DNA of 35,540 nt from Streptomyces spiramenti (GCF_012034385.1 NZ_JAAVJB010000032.1:1-35540), one strand, 5' to 3'; positions 1 to 7,765 are shown, counted from the first letter of the stretch. The notes: a model not told the origin generated them from the letters alone. Numbers and translations are program-made.

Positions 1-123
1 GTCGACGGCGTCGAGCTGCCCGGCCAGCGCTGCCCGTGCCTCGGCGGAGTCGTCGGCGAGCGGCGGGATGAGGCGCGACTCCGCGGGCCTTCGGCGGCGG
101 CTCAGCTGCAGGCACCGCCGCAC
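1..123 (-). CDS. Partial gene of unknown function, overlapping the end of the Cys-rich gene
   Basis: The minus-strand frame opening at GTG 123 stays open to the window edge (41 codons). It has strong G/C third-position bias, especially from about codon 15, where it reads RLIPPLADDSAEARAALAG. It begins inside the last codons of the Cys-rich gene (102-206), in another frame, with a 22-base overlap that would suit translational coupling. No separate ribosome binding site is obvious, so the true start could differ. The visible part starts with an Arg-rich stretch and continues into an Ala/Asp-rich, probably helical segment. I do not recognise the family. The gene continues beyond base 1, so function cannot be assigned here. 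Confidence 0.45.
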   Translation of the reverse strand, partial: MRRCLQLSRRRRPAESRLIPPLADDSAEARAALAGQLDAVD

Positions 124-206
124 TGGCAGGAGCCACCGGACTTGCAGCCGCAGGAGCAGCTCGAACCGCAGCTGCAGCCGCGAAGGGGGGCGATGGAGTG
201 GGTCAT
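102..206 (-). CDS. Metallothionein-like Cys-rich small protein (34 aa)
   Basis: A 34-codon minus-strand ORF starts at ATG 206, with a strong AGGAGG-type ribosome binding site at 214-220, 7 bases away. The stop is TGA at 102-104. The product has eight Cys (residues 11, 13, 17, 19, 21, 27, 29, 33) in the pattern CxC-x3-CxCxC-x5-CxC-x3-C, separated by Gly and Ser, after a short MTHSIAPLRG leader. It has no aromatic residue and no hydrophobic core, as in metallothioneins that bind Zn(II), Cu(I) or Cd(II) in thiolate clusters. The Cys layout is not the one I recall for mycobacterial MymT or cyanobacterial SmtA, so it may be a separate bacterial group. It lies downstream of phoU beyond a terminator, so it probably has its own promoter. 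A following gene overlaps its 3' end. Metal binding is inferred from composition only. Confidence 0.72.
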   Translation of the reverse strand: MTHSIAPLRGCSCGSSCSCGCKSGGSCQCGGACS

Positions 207-461
207 GGGAATTCCTCCTCAAGAATTACCGCTTGCCCGTACCGTTCCCGTGGCCCCGACCGCTACCCGCCGGACGGCGACCCGTCGGGTGCACACCACG
301 GCGCACGAGCCGTGCCCCGAGGAGGGCGCGCGGCGACCCCAGCGCCCCCTGGTGCGTCAGGGCGCCGGGCCGTGCACCCTGGCGCCACCCACCGAACGAG
401 CGGCACCGCCGGTCGGGCCGGACTCCGTAACGGACCCGCCGCGTGCCCGGGCACAAGACGA
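207..461 (-). other. Leader region of the Cys-rich gene; no gene seen
   Basis: About 255 bases between the phoU terminator and the Cys-rich gene. ORFs crossing it are GC-driven and lack a ribosome binding site or a recognisable product. It must hold the promoter of the Cys-rich gene. I see GGTAAT about 30 bases before the ATG and several short palindromes (for example GCACGAGCCGTGC near 304), but no known metal-regulator operator that I can name. Confidence 0.4.
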
Positions 462-495
462 GCGCCGCCGCCCCCTCCGAAGGGGACGGCGGCGC
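462..495 (-). terminator. Terminator after phoU
   Basis: GCGCCGCCG followed by a C-run, a CCGA loop, a G-run and CGGCGGCGC form a long GC-rich hairpin with one bulge, about 55 bases past the phoU stop. It separates phoU from the Cys-rich gene. There is no U-run, as is usual in Streptomyces. Confidence 0.75.
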
Positions 496-550
496 GAGGC
501 AGGAGGCCGCCGGGCGCCGAGAGGGGCCCGGCATCCGGCGGCGTTCCGGC

Positions 551-1252
551 TCAGCTCTCGGTCTTCTTCTCCGCGGCGACCGCCTGCGTCAGCGACTCCG
601 GCTCGAACTCGTCCGCGTGCTCGCCCGTCACCAGGTAGACCATGCGGCGCGCGACCGAGACCGCGTGGTCCGCGAAGCGCTCGTAGTAGCGGCCCAGCAG
701 CGTCACGTCCACGGCCGTCTCGACGCCGTGCTTCCACCGGTCGTCCATCAGGTGGCGGAACAGCGTCCGGTGCAGCGTGTCCATCTCGTCGTCGTCCTGC
801 TCCAGCTGCATCGCCAGCTCGACGTCCTTGGTGATGAGGACCTCGGCGGCCTTCGCCATCAGGCGCTGCGCCAGCTGCCCCATCTCCAGGATGGTCGCCT
901 GCAGGTCGCGGGGGACCGCCGACTCGGGGAACCGCAGCCGCGCCACCTTCGCGACGTGCTCCGCCAGGTCGCCGGAGCGCTCCAGGTCGGCGCTCATCCG
1001 CAGCGAGGTCACGACGATCCGCAGGTCGGTGGCGACCGGCTGCTGGCGGGCCAGCAGGGCGATGGCGTTGTTCTCCAGGTCGCGGTGCATCTGGTCGACC
1101 TTGCTGTCCGCCTCGATCACGCTCTCGGCGAGCTTGAGGTCGGCGTCGAGCATGGCCGTGGTCGCCCGCCCCATGGCGGAGCCGACGAACCGGGCCATCT
1201 CCACGAGACTGTCGCTGATGGCGTCCAGTTCCTCGTGATAAGCGTCACGCAT
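551..1252 (-). CDS. phoU: Phosphate signalling regulator PhoU
   Basis: The 233-residue product is all-helical with two PhoU repeats (about 5-110 and 115-215). Each carries the family's acidic metal-binding helix: ERSGDLAEHVAKVA in the first and ERFADHAVSVARRM in the second. PhoU proteins damp phosphate signalling by linking the Pst transporter to the PhoR sensor kinase. The start ATG 1252 has an AGGAAGG ribosome binding site 8-14 bases upstream. The gene is divergent from phoR-phoP, and the 246-base gap holds a PHO box, so PhoP probably controls both sides. A hairpin follows the stop. The C-terminal tail is charged and probably disordered. Family assignment is firm; the exact role in this host is inferred. 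Confidence 0.96.
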   Translation of the reverse strand: MRDAYHEELDAISDSLVEMARFVGSAMGRATTAMLDADLKLAESVIEADSKVDQMHRDLENNAIALLARQQPVATDLRIVVTSLRMSADLERSGDLAEHVAKVARLRFPESAVPRDLQATILEMGQLAQRLMAKAAEVLITKDVELAMQLEQDDDEMDTLHRTLFRHLMDDRWKHGVETAVDVTLLGRYYERFADHAVSVARRMVYLVTGEHADEFEPESLTQAVAAEKKTES

Positions 1253-1280
1253 CTGTGTACCTTCCTAGCCGGTCCCAACC

Positions 1281-1309
1281 ACTCTACGAGCCGCCGAGTC
1301 ACCTGTGTC
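1281..1309 (-). promoter_or_regulatory. Predicted phoU promoter
   Basis: On the minus strand GACACA (1304-1309), a 17-base spacer and TAGAGT (1281-1286) match a vegetative sigma promoter. The predicted mRNA start is about 20 bases before the phoU ATG. The -10 is good and the -35 is partial. Confidence 0.55.
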
Positions 1310-1392
1310 GGGGGCCGCGGTGTCCGGCAATGAAACCGGTACCCGCCCGTTGCGGTTCCACGCTCCGCTCCGAAGGAGACGCCCCGCGCCGC

Positions 1393-1425
1393 TCCAGGTG
1401 AACCCGGACTTTCTCCTAGGTGAAC
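1393..1425 (-). promoter_or_regulatory. PHO box (PhoP operator), three 11-base units
   Basis: Read on the minus strand, three consecutive 11-mers are GTTCACCTAGG, AGAAAGTCCGG and GTTCACCTGGA. The two outer units carry the exact GTTCACC core of Streptomyces PhoP direct-repeat units, 22 bases apart; the middle unit is degenerate. The site lies between divergent phoU and phoR, about 74 bases before phoR. This fits autoregulation of phoRP and control of phoU by PhoP under phosphate limitation. Confidence 0.85.
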
Positions 1426-1486
1426 ATCTTCCGGCCTGCGGACGAGCATCGTCGCGCAGAGCTGTGGCCGCCGTGCGTCACCCGCA

Positions 1487-1492
1487 TAACCT
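1487..1492 (+). promoter_or_regulatory. Possible -10 of leaderless phoR-phoP mRNA
   Basis: TAACCT ends 6 bases before the phoR ATG (1499), and no ribosome binding site is present, so transcription probably starts at the ATG. The -35 region (GTGGCC near 1464) is weak, as expected for an activated promoter. Confidence 0.45.
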
Positions 1493-1498
1493 GAGGAC

Positions 1499-3157
1499 AT
1501 GGACGTGAACACGGCGGTCGCCGCGGTGGCAGCGCTCGTCGGGCTCTGCACCGGCGTCGTCGCCATGCTGGCCTTCCGGATCAGCGAGCGCGAGCGGACC
1601 CGCCCGCACCGCGCCGCCGCACAGGCCCCCGAGCCGACGACGCTCCCGGCGGGCGTGGACACGGTGCTCTCCGTGCTCCGCTCCTCCGCCGTCGTGCTCG
1701 ACGAGGCGGACAGCGTCGTCAAGGCCAGCTCCGCCGCTTACGCTCTCGGGCTGGTCCGAGGGGGGCGGCTCTCCGTGGAACCCATGCTCCAGATGGCGCG
1801 TGCCACCCGTCGCGACGGCGAGATCCGGCAGCGCGAACTGGAGCTGCCGCCCCGCGGCCACTCCCGAAGCGACGTCCTCGCCGTCTCCGCCCGCTCCGCG
1901 CCGCTGGGCTCACGGCTGGTGCTGCTGCTGGTGGAGGACCGCACCGAGGCGCGTCGCATCGAGGCGGTCCGCCGCGACTTCGTCGCCAACGTCAGCCACG
2001 AGCTGAAGACCCCGGCCGGGGCGCTCTCCCTGCTCTCCGAAGCCGTGGTCGACGCCTGCGACGACCCGGAGACGGTCCGACGGTTCGGTGGGCGCATGCA
2101 GGTGGAGGCGACGCGGCTGACCAGCCTGGTGCAGGAGTTGATAGACCTGTCCCGCGTCCAGGACAACGACCCGCTGACCAACGCGGAGCTGGTCAGCGTG
2201 GACGAGCTCGTCACCGAGGCGATGGACCGCTGCCGGCAGCCGGCGACCACCAAGGACATCAGCATGGCCAGCGGCGGCACCACCGGGCTGCGGGTCTGGG
2301 GCAACCGGGGCCAGCTCGCCGCCGCGCTCGGCAACCTCGTCGAGAACGCCGTGAACTACAGCCCGCCCTCCACCCGGGTGGCCATCGCCGTCAGCCACCT
2401 GCCGGTGCCGCGGGCCGGCGGGACCGCCGCCGGCAGGCAGCAGCGGCAGATCGAGATCTCCGTGACCGACCAGGGGATAGGGATCTCCGAGACCGACCGC
2501 GAGCGGATCTTCGAACGCTTCTACCGGGTGGACCCGGCCCGCTCCCGCGCCACCGGCGGCACCGGACTCGGCCTGGCCATCGTCAAGCACGTCGCGGCCT
2601 CCCACGGCGGCTCCGTCAACGTCTGGAGCGCCGAGGGCCAGGGCTCCACCTTCACCCTGACCCTGCCCGAGCCGGGGAGCGCCCGCGCCCGCCACCAGGC
2701 GGCGCGGAAGGACCGCGACGGTGTCAGCGGCGCGCTCCGCAGCCCGGACGACGTACCCGAATCCCCCGGCGAGACCCCGCCGGGCGGCACTCGCACCCCG
2801 GAGCCCCCGCAGGGCGGCCCGTCCGCCGCGGGCGGCGGCGAGGCCGCAGCAGCCCGCGGCCCCCAGGAGCCCGCCACCGGCGACCTGCCCGCCGACCAGG
2901 AGCGCACCGCCGCCGCCCCGGAGCCCGGAGCGGCGCCGGAGGCCGCACCCCGACCCGGCTCACCGCCCCGGCCGGGCCGCGAACCCGGCGACGGCACCGG
3001 CCGCGCCGCCGCCATGGCGCTCGACCGGCCCGGGACCACCGGGCCCATCAGCCACCTCACCGCAGCCGCCGTCGCCGGTCACCCCGGCCGACAGCCGGCC
3101 GCCGCACCCCCCGTTCCCATCCGCACCGACGAAATCGCCCGGGAGGCGCTCCCGTGA
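1499..3157 (+). CDS. phoR: Sensor histidine kinase PhoR (phosphate), with a long C-terminal tail
   Basis: This membrane kinase senses phosphate limitation and phosphorylates PhoP. The 552-residue product has one N-terminal membrane segment (about 4-26), a PAS-like region (about 50-150) and the phosphoacceptor box FVANVSHELKTP with His167. The HATPase domain has the N box around Asn283, DQGIGIS at 324-330 and GTGLGLAIV from 354. A single membrane helix with little extracellular loop is usual for actinobacterial PhoR. After about residue 390 comes some 160 residues of Pro/Ala/Gly/Glu-rich low complexity, giving a protein longer than the roughly 430 residues I remember for S. coelicolor PhoR. 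The start has no ribosome binding site but a close -10, so translation is probably leaderless. The stop overlaps phoP by 4 bases. It could also be called SenX3-like; the context favours PhoR. Confidence 0.94.
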   Translation: MDVNTAVAAVAALVGLCTGVVAMLAFRISERERTRPHRAAAQAPEPTTLPAGVDTVLSVLRSSAVVLDEADSVVKASSAAYALGLVRGGRLSVEPMLQMARATRRDGEIRQRELELPPRGHSRSDVLAVSARSAPLGSRLVLLLVEDRTEARRIEAVRRDFVANVSHELKTPAGALSLLSEAVVDACDDPETVRRFGGRMQVEATRLTSLVQELIDLSRVQDNDPLTNAELVSVDELVTEAMDRCRQPATTKDISMASGGTTGLRVWGNRGQLAAALGNLVENAVNYSPPSTRVAIAVSHLPVPRAGGTAAGRQQRQIEISVTDQGIGISETDRERIFERFYRVDPARSRATGGTGLGLAIVKHVAASHGGSVNVWSAEGQGSTFTLTLPEPGSARARHQAARKDRDGVSGALRSPDDVPESPGETPPGGTRTPEPPQGGPSAAGGGEAAAARGPQEPATGDLPADQERTAAAPEPGAAPEAAPRPGSPPRPGREPGDGTGRAAAMALDRPGTTGPISHLTAAAVAGHPGRQPAAAPPVPIRTDEIAREALP

Positions 3158-3834
3158 CCCGTGTACTCGTGGTCGAGGACGAGGAGTCGTTCAGCGACGC
3201 CTTGTCGTACATGCTCCGCAAGGAAGGCTTCGAGGTGGCCATCGCCGCCACCGGGCCCGAGGGACTGGACGAGTTCGAGCGCAACGGCGCCGACCTCGTC
3301 CTGCTCGACCTCATGCTCCCCGGGCTCCCCGGCACCGAGGTGTGCCGCCAGCTCCGCGGCCGGTCCAACGTCCCGGTCATCATGGTGACCGCCAAGGACA
3401 GCGAGATCGACAAGGTCGTCGGGCTGGAGATAGGGGCCGACGACTACGTCACCAAGCCGTTCTCCTCCCGCGAGCTGGTCGCCCGTATCCGCGCGGTGCT
3501 CCGGCGCCGCGGCGAGACGGAGGAGGAGGTGCCCACGGCGCTGGAGGCCGGCCCGGTCCGCATGGACGTGGACCGTCACGTGGTAACCGTGGACGGCCGG
3601 AAGGTCGACCTGCCGCTCAAGGAGTTCGACCTCCTCGCCATGCTGCTGCGCAACGCCGGCCGCGTCCTCACCCGGATGCAGTTGATCGACCGGGTCTGGG
3701 GGGCCGACTACGTCGGCGACACCAAGACGCTGGACGTGCACGTGAAGCGGCTGCGCGCCAAGATCGAGCCGGACCCGGGCGCCCCGCGCTACCTGGTGAC
3801 GGTCCGCGGACTCGGTTACAAGTTCGAGCCGTGA
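3154..3834 (+). CDS. phoP: Phosphate response regulator PhoP
   Basis: OmpR/PhoB-type regulator of 226 residues. The receiver domain (1-120) has the acidic pair Glu8-Asp9, the phosphoacceptor Asp52 in LVLLDLMLPG, a Thr in VIMVTAKD and Lys101 in YVTKPFSSRE. The winged-helix DNA-binding domain (about 130-226) has the recognition-helix region TKTLDVHVKRLRAKI. When phosphorylated by PhoR, PhoP binds GTTCACC repeats. It activates phosphate scavenging genes and in streptomycetes represses many antibiotic pathways. The start is GTG 3154, overlapping the phoR stop (GTGA), so the two genes are translationally coupled. Strong double hairpins follow. Assignment rests on motifs, on the phoU/phoR context and on the PHO box upstream. 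Confidence 0.96.
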   Translation: MTRVLVVEDEESFSDALSYMLRKEGFEVAIAATGPEGLDEFERNGADLVLLDLMLPGLPGTEVCRQLRGRSNVPVIMVTAKDSEIDKVVGLEIGADDYVTKPFSSRELVARIRAVLRRRGETEEEVPTALEAGPVRMDVDRHVVTVDGRKVDLPLKEFDLLAMLLRNAGRVLTRMQLIDRVWGADYVGDTKTLDVHVKRLRAKIEPDPGAPRYLVTVRGLGYKFEP

Positions 3835-3842
3835 CGGACGGT

Positions 3843-3874
3843 CTCCGCCGTCGGCCGCCCGGCCGACGGCGGAG
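3843..3874. terminator. Terminator after phoP
   Basis: CTCCGCCGTCGGCCG pairs perfectly with CGGCCGACGGCGGAG, nine bases past the phoP stop. It lies between convergent genes and is symmetrical, so it may act on both strands. Confidence 0.85.
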
Positions 3875-3887
3875 GCTGAACGACACG

Positions 3888-3939
3888 ACGGCCGGGGCCG
3901 GTGCCCCACCCCTGCGGGTGGAGCACCGGCCCCGGCCGT
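3888..3939. terminator. Second, bidirectional terminator between phoP and the lipoprotein gene
   Basis: A 17-base arm, ACGGCCGGGGCCGGTGC (3888-3904), pairs perfectly with 3923-3939. The loop itself holds a second small stem (CCACCC with GGGTGG). It sits 57 bases before the stop of the convergent gene. Confidence 0.85.
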
Positions 3940-3995
3940 GCTGTGCGCGCCTGGCGTGGCGGTCGCCCGCCGCGCCGCGGAAGGTGACGGGAGCG

Positions 3996-4715
3996 TCAGC
4001 CCTCGGTACCGGTGCCGGCGGTGTCGCCCGCGCCTTCCTCCGTCTCGCCCGGGGACTGGCCGTCGCTGCCCTGGCCCTCGGTGTCCTGGCCCTCGTCCTC
4101 GCCGTCCTCGGGGCCGGTGCCGTCCTCGGCGCCGTCGGCGTCCGCGGAGTCGTCGGTGCCGTCCTCGGCGGGGTCGTCCTCGGTACCGGCGATGCCGTCC
4201 GGGCCCCACAGCTCGTAGTGGGCGAACGCGCCGTCCACCCCGACCATCGGGACGACGGTGGCGCGGAGCTCGGCGGTGCCGACCTCCTGGATGTCGAAGA
4301 CGAGCGCCTGGGCGTTACCCAGCAGCACGCCCGCACCCTCGGCGTCGGTGACGAACGCACCGGCGTTGCCCTCGCCGCCGAGGCCGATGGAGCCCTTGGC
4401 GGGGATTTCGAGGGTGGACTCACCCTCGACCGGGACGAGTTCGAACTCCTCGCCGGAGTCGGGGAGGGTGATGGAGAGCAGCGTCAGCGGCTCGGTGCTG
4501 TCGTTGAAGATCCGGCCGGTGACAGCTGCGGGGCCGTCCTCGGAAAGGACGACGTTGATGCTCTCGATCTTGACGTCGTCGATCTGCCGCGATGCGTTCG
4601 GCGGCTGGACGAGGTTGGTCTCGGCGTTGAGGCCCGCACCGCACGCGGCGGTGAGCGGGATGAGCGTGAACACTGCGGTCGCGGCCAAGCCACCGCGTCG
4701 AAGGCTGCTGCTCAC
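3996..4715 (-). CDS. Lipoprotein with a copper-chaperone-like (DUF461-type) domain
   Basis: Secreted lipoprotein of 239 residues, convergent with phoP. The frame is open further upstream, but GTG 4715 is chosen because an AAGGAGA ribosome binding site lies 8 bases before it and the product then begins with a standard signal peptide. That peptide is basic SSSLRRGG, a hydrophobic stretch and the lipobox LTAAC with Cys25. Residues about 40-190 form a beta-rich domain with lines such as VTGRIFNDSTEPLTLLSI and ATVVPMVGVDGAF, as in actinobacterial DUF461/PCu(A)C-like proteins. I see no clear Met/His copper site, so metal binding is not supported. The last 50 or so residues are an acidic Glu/Asp/Gly/Thr tail. 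Placement beside phoP is, as I recall, usual in Streptomyces, but no functional link is known to me. Confidence 0.8.
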   Translation of the reverse strand: MSSSLRRGGLAATAVFTLIPLTAACGAGLNAETNLVQPPNASRQIDDVKIESINVVLSEDGPAAVTGRIFNDSTEPLTLLSITLPDSGEEFELVPVEGESTLEIPAKGSIGLGGEGNAGAFVTDAEGAGVLLGNAQALVFDIQEVGTAELRATVVPMVGVDGAFAHYELWGPDGIAGTEDDPAEDGTDDSADADGAEDGTGPEDGEDEGQDTEGQGSDGQSPGETEEGAGDTAGTGTEG

Positions 4716-5258
4716 GGCGGCGGCATCTCCTTGGGCGAACGGGAGGCGGCCCGCTCGGACGCGGTCCGCCTGGTCGTCAGTGATCGTCGAGAGGGTTCTC
4801 AGGTCGTCTTCGATCTGTCGGCCAGCCAGCCTACCCACCCCGGTCGCGGCCTCCGCACTCGCCCCGGGCGCGTCGCGCGCGGGATCTCCACGAGCGGCTT
4901 TCGTCAGGGCTCCAGGAGGGGCGCCGGTGGCGCCCGTGAGGGGTGCGAGCGGGGGGAAAGGCGTGGTCCGGGCGGAGCGCCGGCGACCGAACGGTGTGCT
5001 TTCGGGAACCGTTCCGGTGATCAATTCCCGATGCACGGGGATCGGCCCGCGCCGTGATTCTGGTAACTAGGACAAAACGGGCGCCATTCCCCGTCTTTCG
5101 GGGTGTTGGGTGCGACTTCTCGGCCGCCCGTGCGGTGTGAATCCGGTTGTGTCCACCCGCCCCCCGACCTGCGGATACCTGCCCGAACCGGGCGTCCGCA
5201 GCACGCCCGCGGCGTCCTTGTCAACCCCCGAGATATGGCCTGACCTGCGAAAACGTCA
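4716..5258. other. Intergenic region between the lipoprotein gene and carD
   Basis: Control region of about 600 bases for two divergent genes. On the minus strand TAGGCT (4828-4833) is a good -10 hexamer for the lipoprotein gene, though the -35 is weak. ORFs across the region, including 5021-5224 on minus, lack ribosome binding sites and look fortuitous. No RNA gene was recognised. Confidence 0.4.
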
Positions 5259-5287
5259 TTCAGTAGCGTGTGAAGGCGTGTTACCCT
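5259..5287 (+). promoter_or_regulatory. Predicted carD promoter
   Basis: TTCAGT (5259-5264), a 17-base spacer and TACCCT (5282-5287) give a plausible vegetative promoter, with the mRNA starting about 22 bases before carD. A GGAAGGGG ribosome binding site (5298-5305) follows, 10 bases before the ATG. Confidence 0.5.
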
Positions 5288-5315
5288 GGATAACCACGGA
5301 AGGGGTACCTGTCAC

Positions 5316-5798
5316 ATGACGTTCAAGGTTGGCGACACCGTGGTCTATCCCCATCATGGGGCCGCGCTGATTGAGGCAATCGAAACTCGCCAGATCAAAG
5401 GCGTGGACAAGCTCTACCTGGTGTTGAAGGTTGCTCAGGGCGACCTGGAAGTCCGCGTCCCGGCGGAGAACGCCGAGCTCGTGGGTGTGCGCGATGTCGT
5501 GGGACAGGAGGGTCTGGACCGCGTGTTCGAGGTGCTGCGCGCCCCGTACGCGGAAGAGCCCACCAACTGGTCCCGCCGTTACAAGGCGAACCTGGAGAAG
5601 CTCGCCTCCGGCGACGTCATCAAGGTCGCCGAGGTCGTCCGCGACCTGTGGCGTCGCGAGCGGGAGCGCGGCCTGTCCGCGGGCGAGAAGCGCATGCTCG
5701 CCAAGGCCCGTCAGATCCTCGTCAGCGAGCTCGCGCTCGCCGAGGCCACCAACGAGGACAAGGCCGAGACGCTGCTCGACGAGGTCCTCGCCTCCTGA
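5316..5798 (+). CDS. carD: RNA polymerase-binding transcription regulator CarD
   Basis: CarD/CdnL-family protein of 160 residues, the usual length. The N-terminal Tudor-like domain (1-60), beginning [14 protein letters not shown], contacts the RNA polymerase beta subunit. The helical C-terminal domain contacts DNA at the upstream edge of the transcription bubble and stabilises open complexes, mainly at rRNA and housekeeping promoters. Trp85 in [14 protein letters not shown] sits at the position of the wedge Trp described for the mycobacterial protein. The start ATG 5316 has a GGAAGGGG ribosome binding site. The neighbours ispD-ispF follow, as is common in actinobacteria. It is transcribed alone, with a 545-base gap before ispD. 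Confidence 0.95.
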   Translation: MTFKVGDTVVYPHHGAALIEAIETRQIKGVDKLYLVLKVAQGDLEVRVPAENAELVGVRDVVGQEGLDRVFEVLRAPYAEEPTNWSRRYKANLEKLASGDVIKVAEVVRDLWRRERERGLSAGEKRMLAKARQILVSELALAEATNEDKAETLLDEVLAS

Positions 5799-6343
5799 CG
5801 CCCGGTTCGGCACGCCGGTCCGGCGCCCGCCGACCGTCACCGTCGACAGTCCCGGGCGGCCGTCACGGCCGCCGTCCTCCACGCAGCACCGAACCGTACG
5901 ACCGCGCCGAAAACCCGGGCGCGGCGCACGGCACGCAGCCAGGCTCGCCGTACCGGCTTCTGACACGCCGGTGGCGGTGCGCCCGGCGGCAACGGGTGAA
6001 GGACGCGGCAACCGGACATCTGCGCGCGCGAGCGCGACGCGCCGGACGCCGGGTGAACGCTCTGCCTGCGGCACGCGAACGGTAAGCGCACATCACGCAG
6101 CGCCCCCACGGCACCGAGGTGCCGGACGGGCGCTGCGGTGCGTCCACCGCACACCCCGTCTCCGCGCCGTCCCGCGGTCCTCGACACCCGTGGGCGTCGC
6201 GTCGCGGAACCGCTCCCCGGATGGGGTGCTGCTGCCGCCTGGGACAGACCGCGATCGGACAGTCACGGAAGGGACCGACCACGGTGCCGCCCGGCACGCT
6301 GTGGCCATACCCACCCCGCCCCCCGGAACAAACATTGGGCCCG
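5799..6343 (+). other. Intergenic region between carD and ispD
   Basis: No convincing gene in about 545 bases: frames through it are Arg/Pro-rich and lack ribosome binding sites. A hairpin at 5855-5873 may end carD transcription. The promoter of ispD-ispF probably lies in the last 150 bases, but I cannot pick a clear -35/-10 pair. Confidence 0.4.
5855..5873 (+). terminator. Possible carD terminator
   Basis: GGCGGCCGTCACGGCCGCC is a perfect 9-base inverted repeat around a single base, 57 bases after the carD stop. The stem is short, so the call is tentative. Confidence 0.45.
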
Positions 6344-7189
6344 ATGTCAATGTCTGATAAGTCCTCCGGCTCCCCGCTCCCCGCCCCCGCGCCGCCTCGC
6401 GGCGCGGGGGCGGCCGAGTCGGCCGCACCGCCGGTCCCCCCTCGCTCCGGAGGCCGTACCGCCGCCGTGGTTCCCGCCGCCGGCCGGGGTGAACGGCTGG
6501 GTCCGGGCGCGCCGAAGGCGCTGCGGGACCTCGGCGGTGCTCCCGTGCTGGTCCACGCGGTACGGGCGATGTGCCAGGCCGACGAGGTCTCGCTGGTCGT
6601 CGTCGTCGCGCCGCCCGAGAGCCCCGACGCGGTGCGCGCGATGCTGGCGAGCGCACCACTGCCCGCCGCCGTCGAGATCGTCGTGGTCCCCGGCGGCGCC
6701 AACCGCCAGGAGTCCGTGCGCCTCGGACTCGCCGCGCTCCCCGAGGAGGTGGACGTGGTGCTCGTCCACGACGCCGCCCGCGCGCTGGTCCCGGCGGCGA
6801 CCGTCGACAGCGTCGTCGCCACCGTCCGCGCGGGGGCGCCGGCCGTGGTCCCCGCCCTGCCGGTGACCGACACCGTCAAGCGGGTCGGCCGCGACCCGAA
6901 CCGCCCCGCCGGCGCACCCGAGCCCGTCGTGGACACCGTCGACCGCGCCGACCTGCGCGCCGTCCAGACTCCGCAGGGATTCGACCGGTCGGTACTGGCC
7001 GAGGCCCACGGCAACGCTGCCGAGGGCCTCGGCGGCGAAGGCGCCACCGACTGCGCCGGCATGGTCGAGCGGCTCGGCCGCCCCGTGGTGCTGGTCCCGG
7101 GCCATGAGGAAGCGTTCAAGATCACCCGACCGTTGGACCTCGTCCTCGCCGAGGCCGTACTCGCCCGCAGGGAGACCACCGCACCATGA
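6344..7189 (+). CDS. ispD: 2-C-methyl-D-erythritol 4-phosphate cytidylyltransferase IspD
   Basis: Third enzyme of the MEP isoprenoid pathway. It joins CTP and 2-C-methylerythritol 4-phosphate to CDP-methylerythritol. The product (281 aa) has the nucleotide-binding signature [12 protein letters not shown] with PKALRDLGG after it (about 41-65), then [20 protein letters not shown] and TDTVKRV, as expected for IspD. The C-terminal [16 protein letters not shown] is typical. An N-terminal Ser/Pro/Ala-rich extension of about 35 residues precedes the core. Two ATGs (6344, 6350) are in frame; the wider frame up to 6119 is not protein-like. The upstream ribosome binding site is weak. The stop overlaps the ispF ATG, so the two genes form a coupled operon. 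Confidence 0.93.
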   Translation: MSMSDKSSGSPLPAPAPPRGAGAAESAAPPVPPRSGGRTAAVVPAAGRGERLGPGAPKALRDLGGAPVLVHAVRAMCQADEVSLVVVVAPPESPDAVRAMLASAPLPAAVEIVVVPGGANRQESVRLGLAALPEEVDVVLVHDAARALVPAATVDSVVATVRAGAPAVVPALPVTDTVKRVGRDPNRPAGAPEPVVDTVDRADLRAVQTPQGFDRSVLAEAHGNAAEGLGGEGATDCAGMVERLGRPVVLVPGHEEAFKITRPLDLVLAEAVLARRETTAP

Positions 7190-7752
7190 GCGCAGCCCAC
7201 GACAACACCGGAGGCGACACCCCGGTAGGGGGCGGGGACCCCGAACTCTCCCCGCCGCCGGCGCCCATCCCCGGCCTCCCCCTCGTCGGGGTGGGGACCG
7301 ACGTGCACGCCTTCGAGCAGGGCCGCGAGCTGTGGTGCGCCGGGCTGCGCTGGGACGGGCCCGAGGTGGCCGGCTGGGGGTTGGCGGGCCACTCCGACGG
7401 TGACGTCGCCGCGCACGCCGCCTGCGACGCGCTGTTCTCCGCCGCCGGCCTCGGCGACCTGGGAGCACACTTCGGCACCGCCCGTCCGGAGTGGTCCGGC
7501 GCCGCGGGGGTCACCCTGCTGGCGGAGGCCGCCCGCATCGTGCGGGCCGAGGGTTTCCACATCGGGAACGTCGCCGTACAGGTGATCGGGGTGCGGCCCA
7601 AGGTGGGCAAGCGCCGAGTGGAGGCTCAGCAGGCGCTCTCGCGCGCGGTCGGCGCACCGGTCTCCGTCTCCGGGACCACCACCGACGGCCTGGGGCTGAC
7701 CGGCCGGGGCGAGGGCCTCGCCGCGATCGCCACCGCACTGCTGGTGCGCTGA
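7186..7752 (+). CDS. ispF: 2-C-methyl-D-erythritol 2,4-cyclodiphosphate synthase IspF
   Basis: Fifth MEP-pathway enzyme, cyclising CDP-ME 2-phosphate to MEcPP with release of CMP. The product (188 aa) has an N-terminal Gly/Pro-rich extension of about 30 residues. The metal site follows: GVGTDVHAF with Asp39 and His41, and HSDGDVAAH with His77. GLGDLGAHF and the C-terminal [16 protein letters not shown] are also standard. The ATG overlaps the ispD stop (ATGA), giving translational coupling. IspF normally works as a trimer in the cytoplasm. A hairpin follows the stop. Confidence 0.96.
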   Translation: MSAAHDNTGGDTPVGGGDPELSPPPAPIPGLPLVGVGTDVHAFEQGRELWCAGLRWDGPEVAGWGLAGHSDGDVAAHAACDALFSAAGLGDLGAHFGTARPEWSGAAGVTLLAEAARIVRAEGFHIGNVAVQVIGVRPKVGKRRVEAQQALSRAVGAPVSVSGTTTDGLGLTGRGEGLAAIATALLVR

Positions 7753-7765
7753 GGCCCGACCCGCT

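Noticed and set aside
142..834. Plus-strand open frames across the start of the window
   Set aside because: Arg/Pro-rich and antisense to phoU and the Cys-rich gene, with no ribosome binding site.
5021..5224. A 67-codon minus-strand frame upstream of carD
   Set aside because: No ribosome binding site, no family resemblance and weak third-position bias. It lies in the control region.
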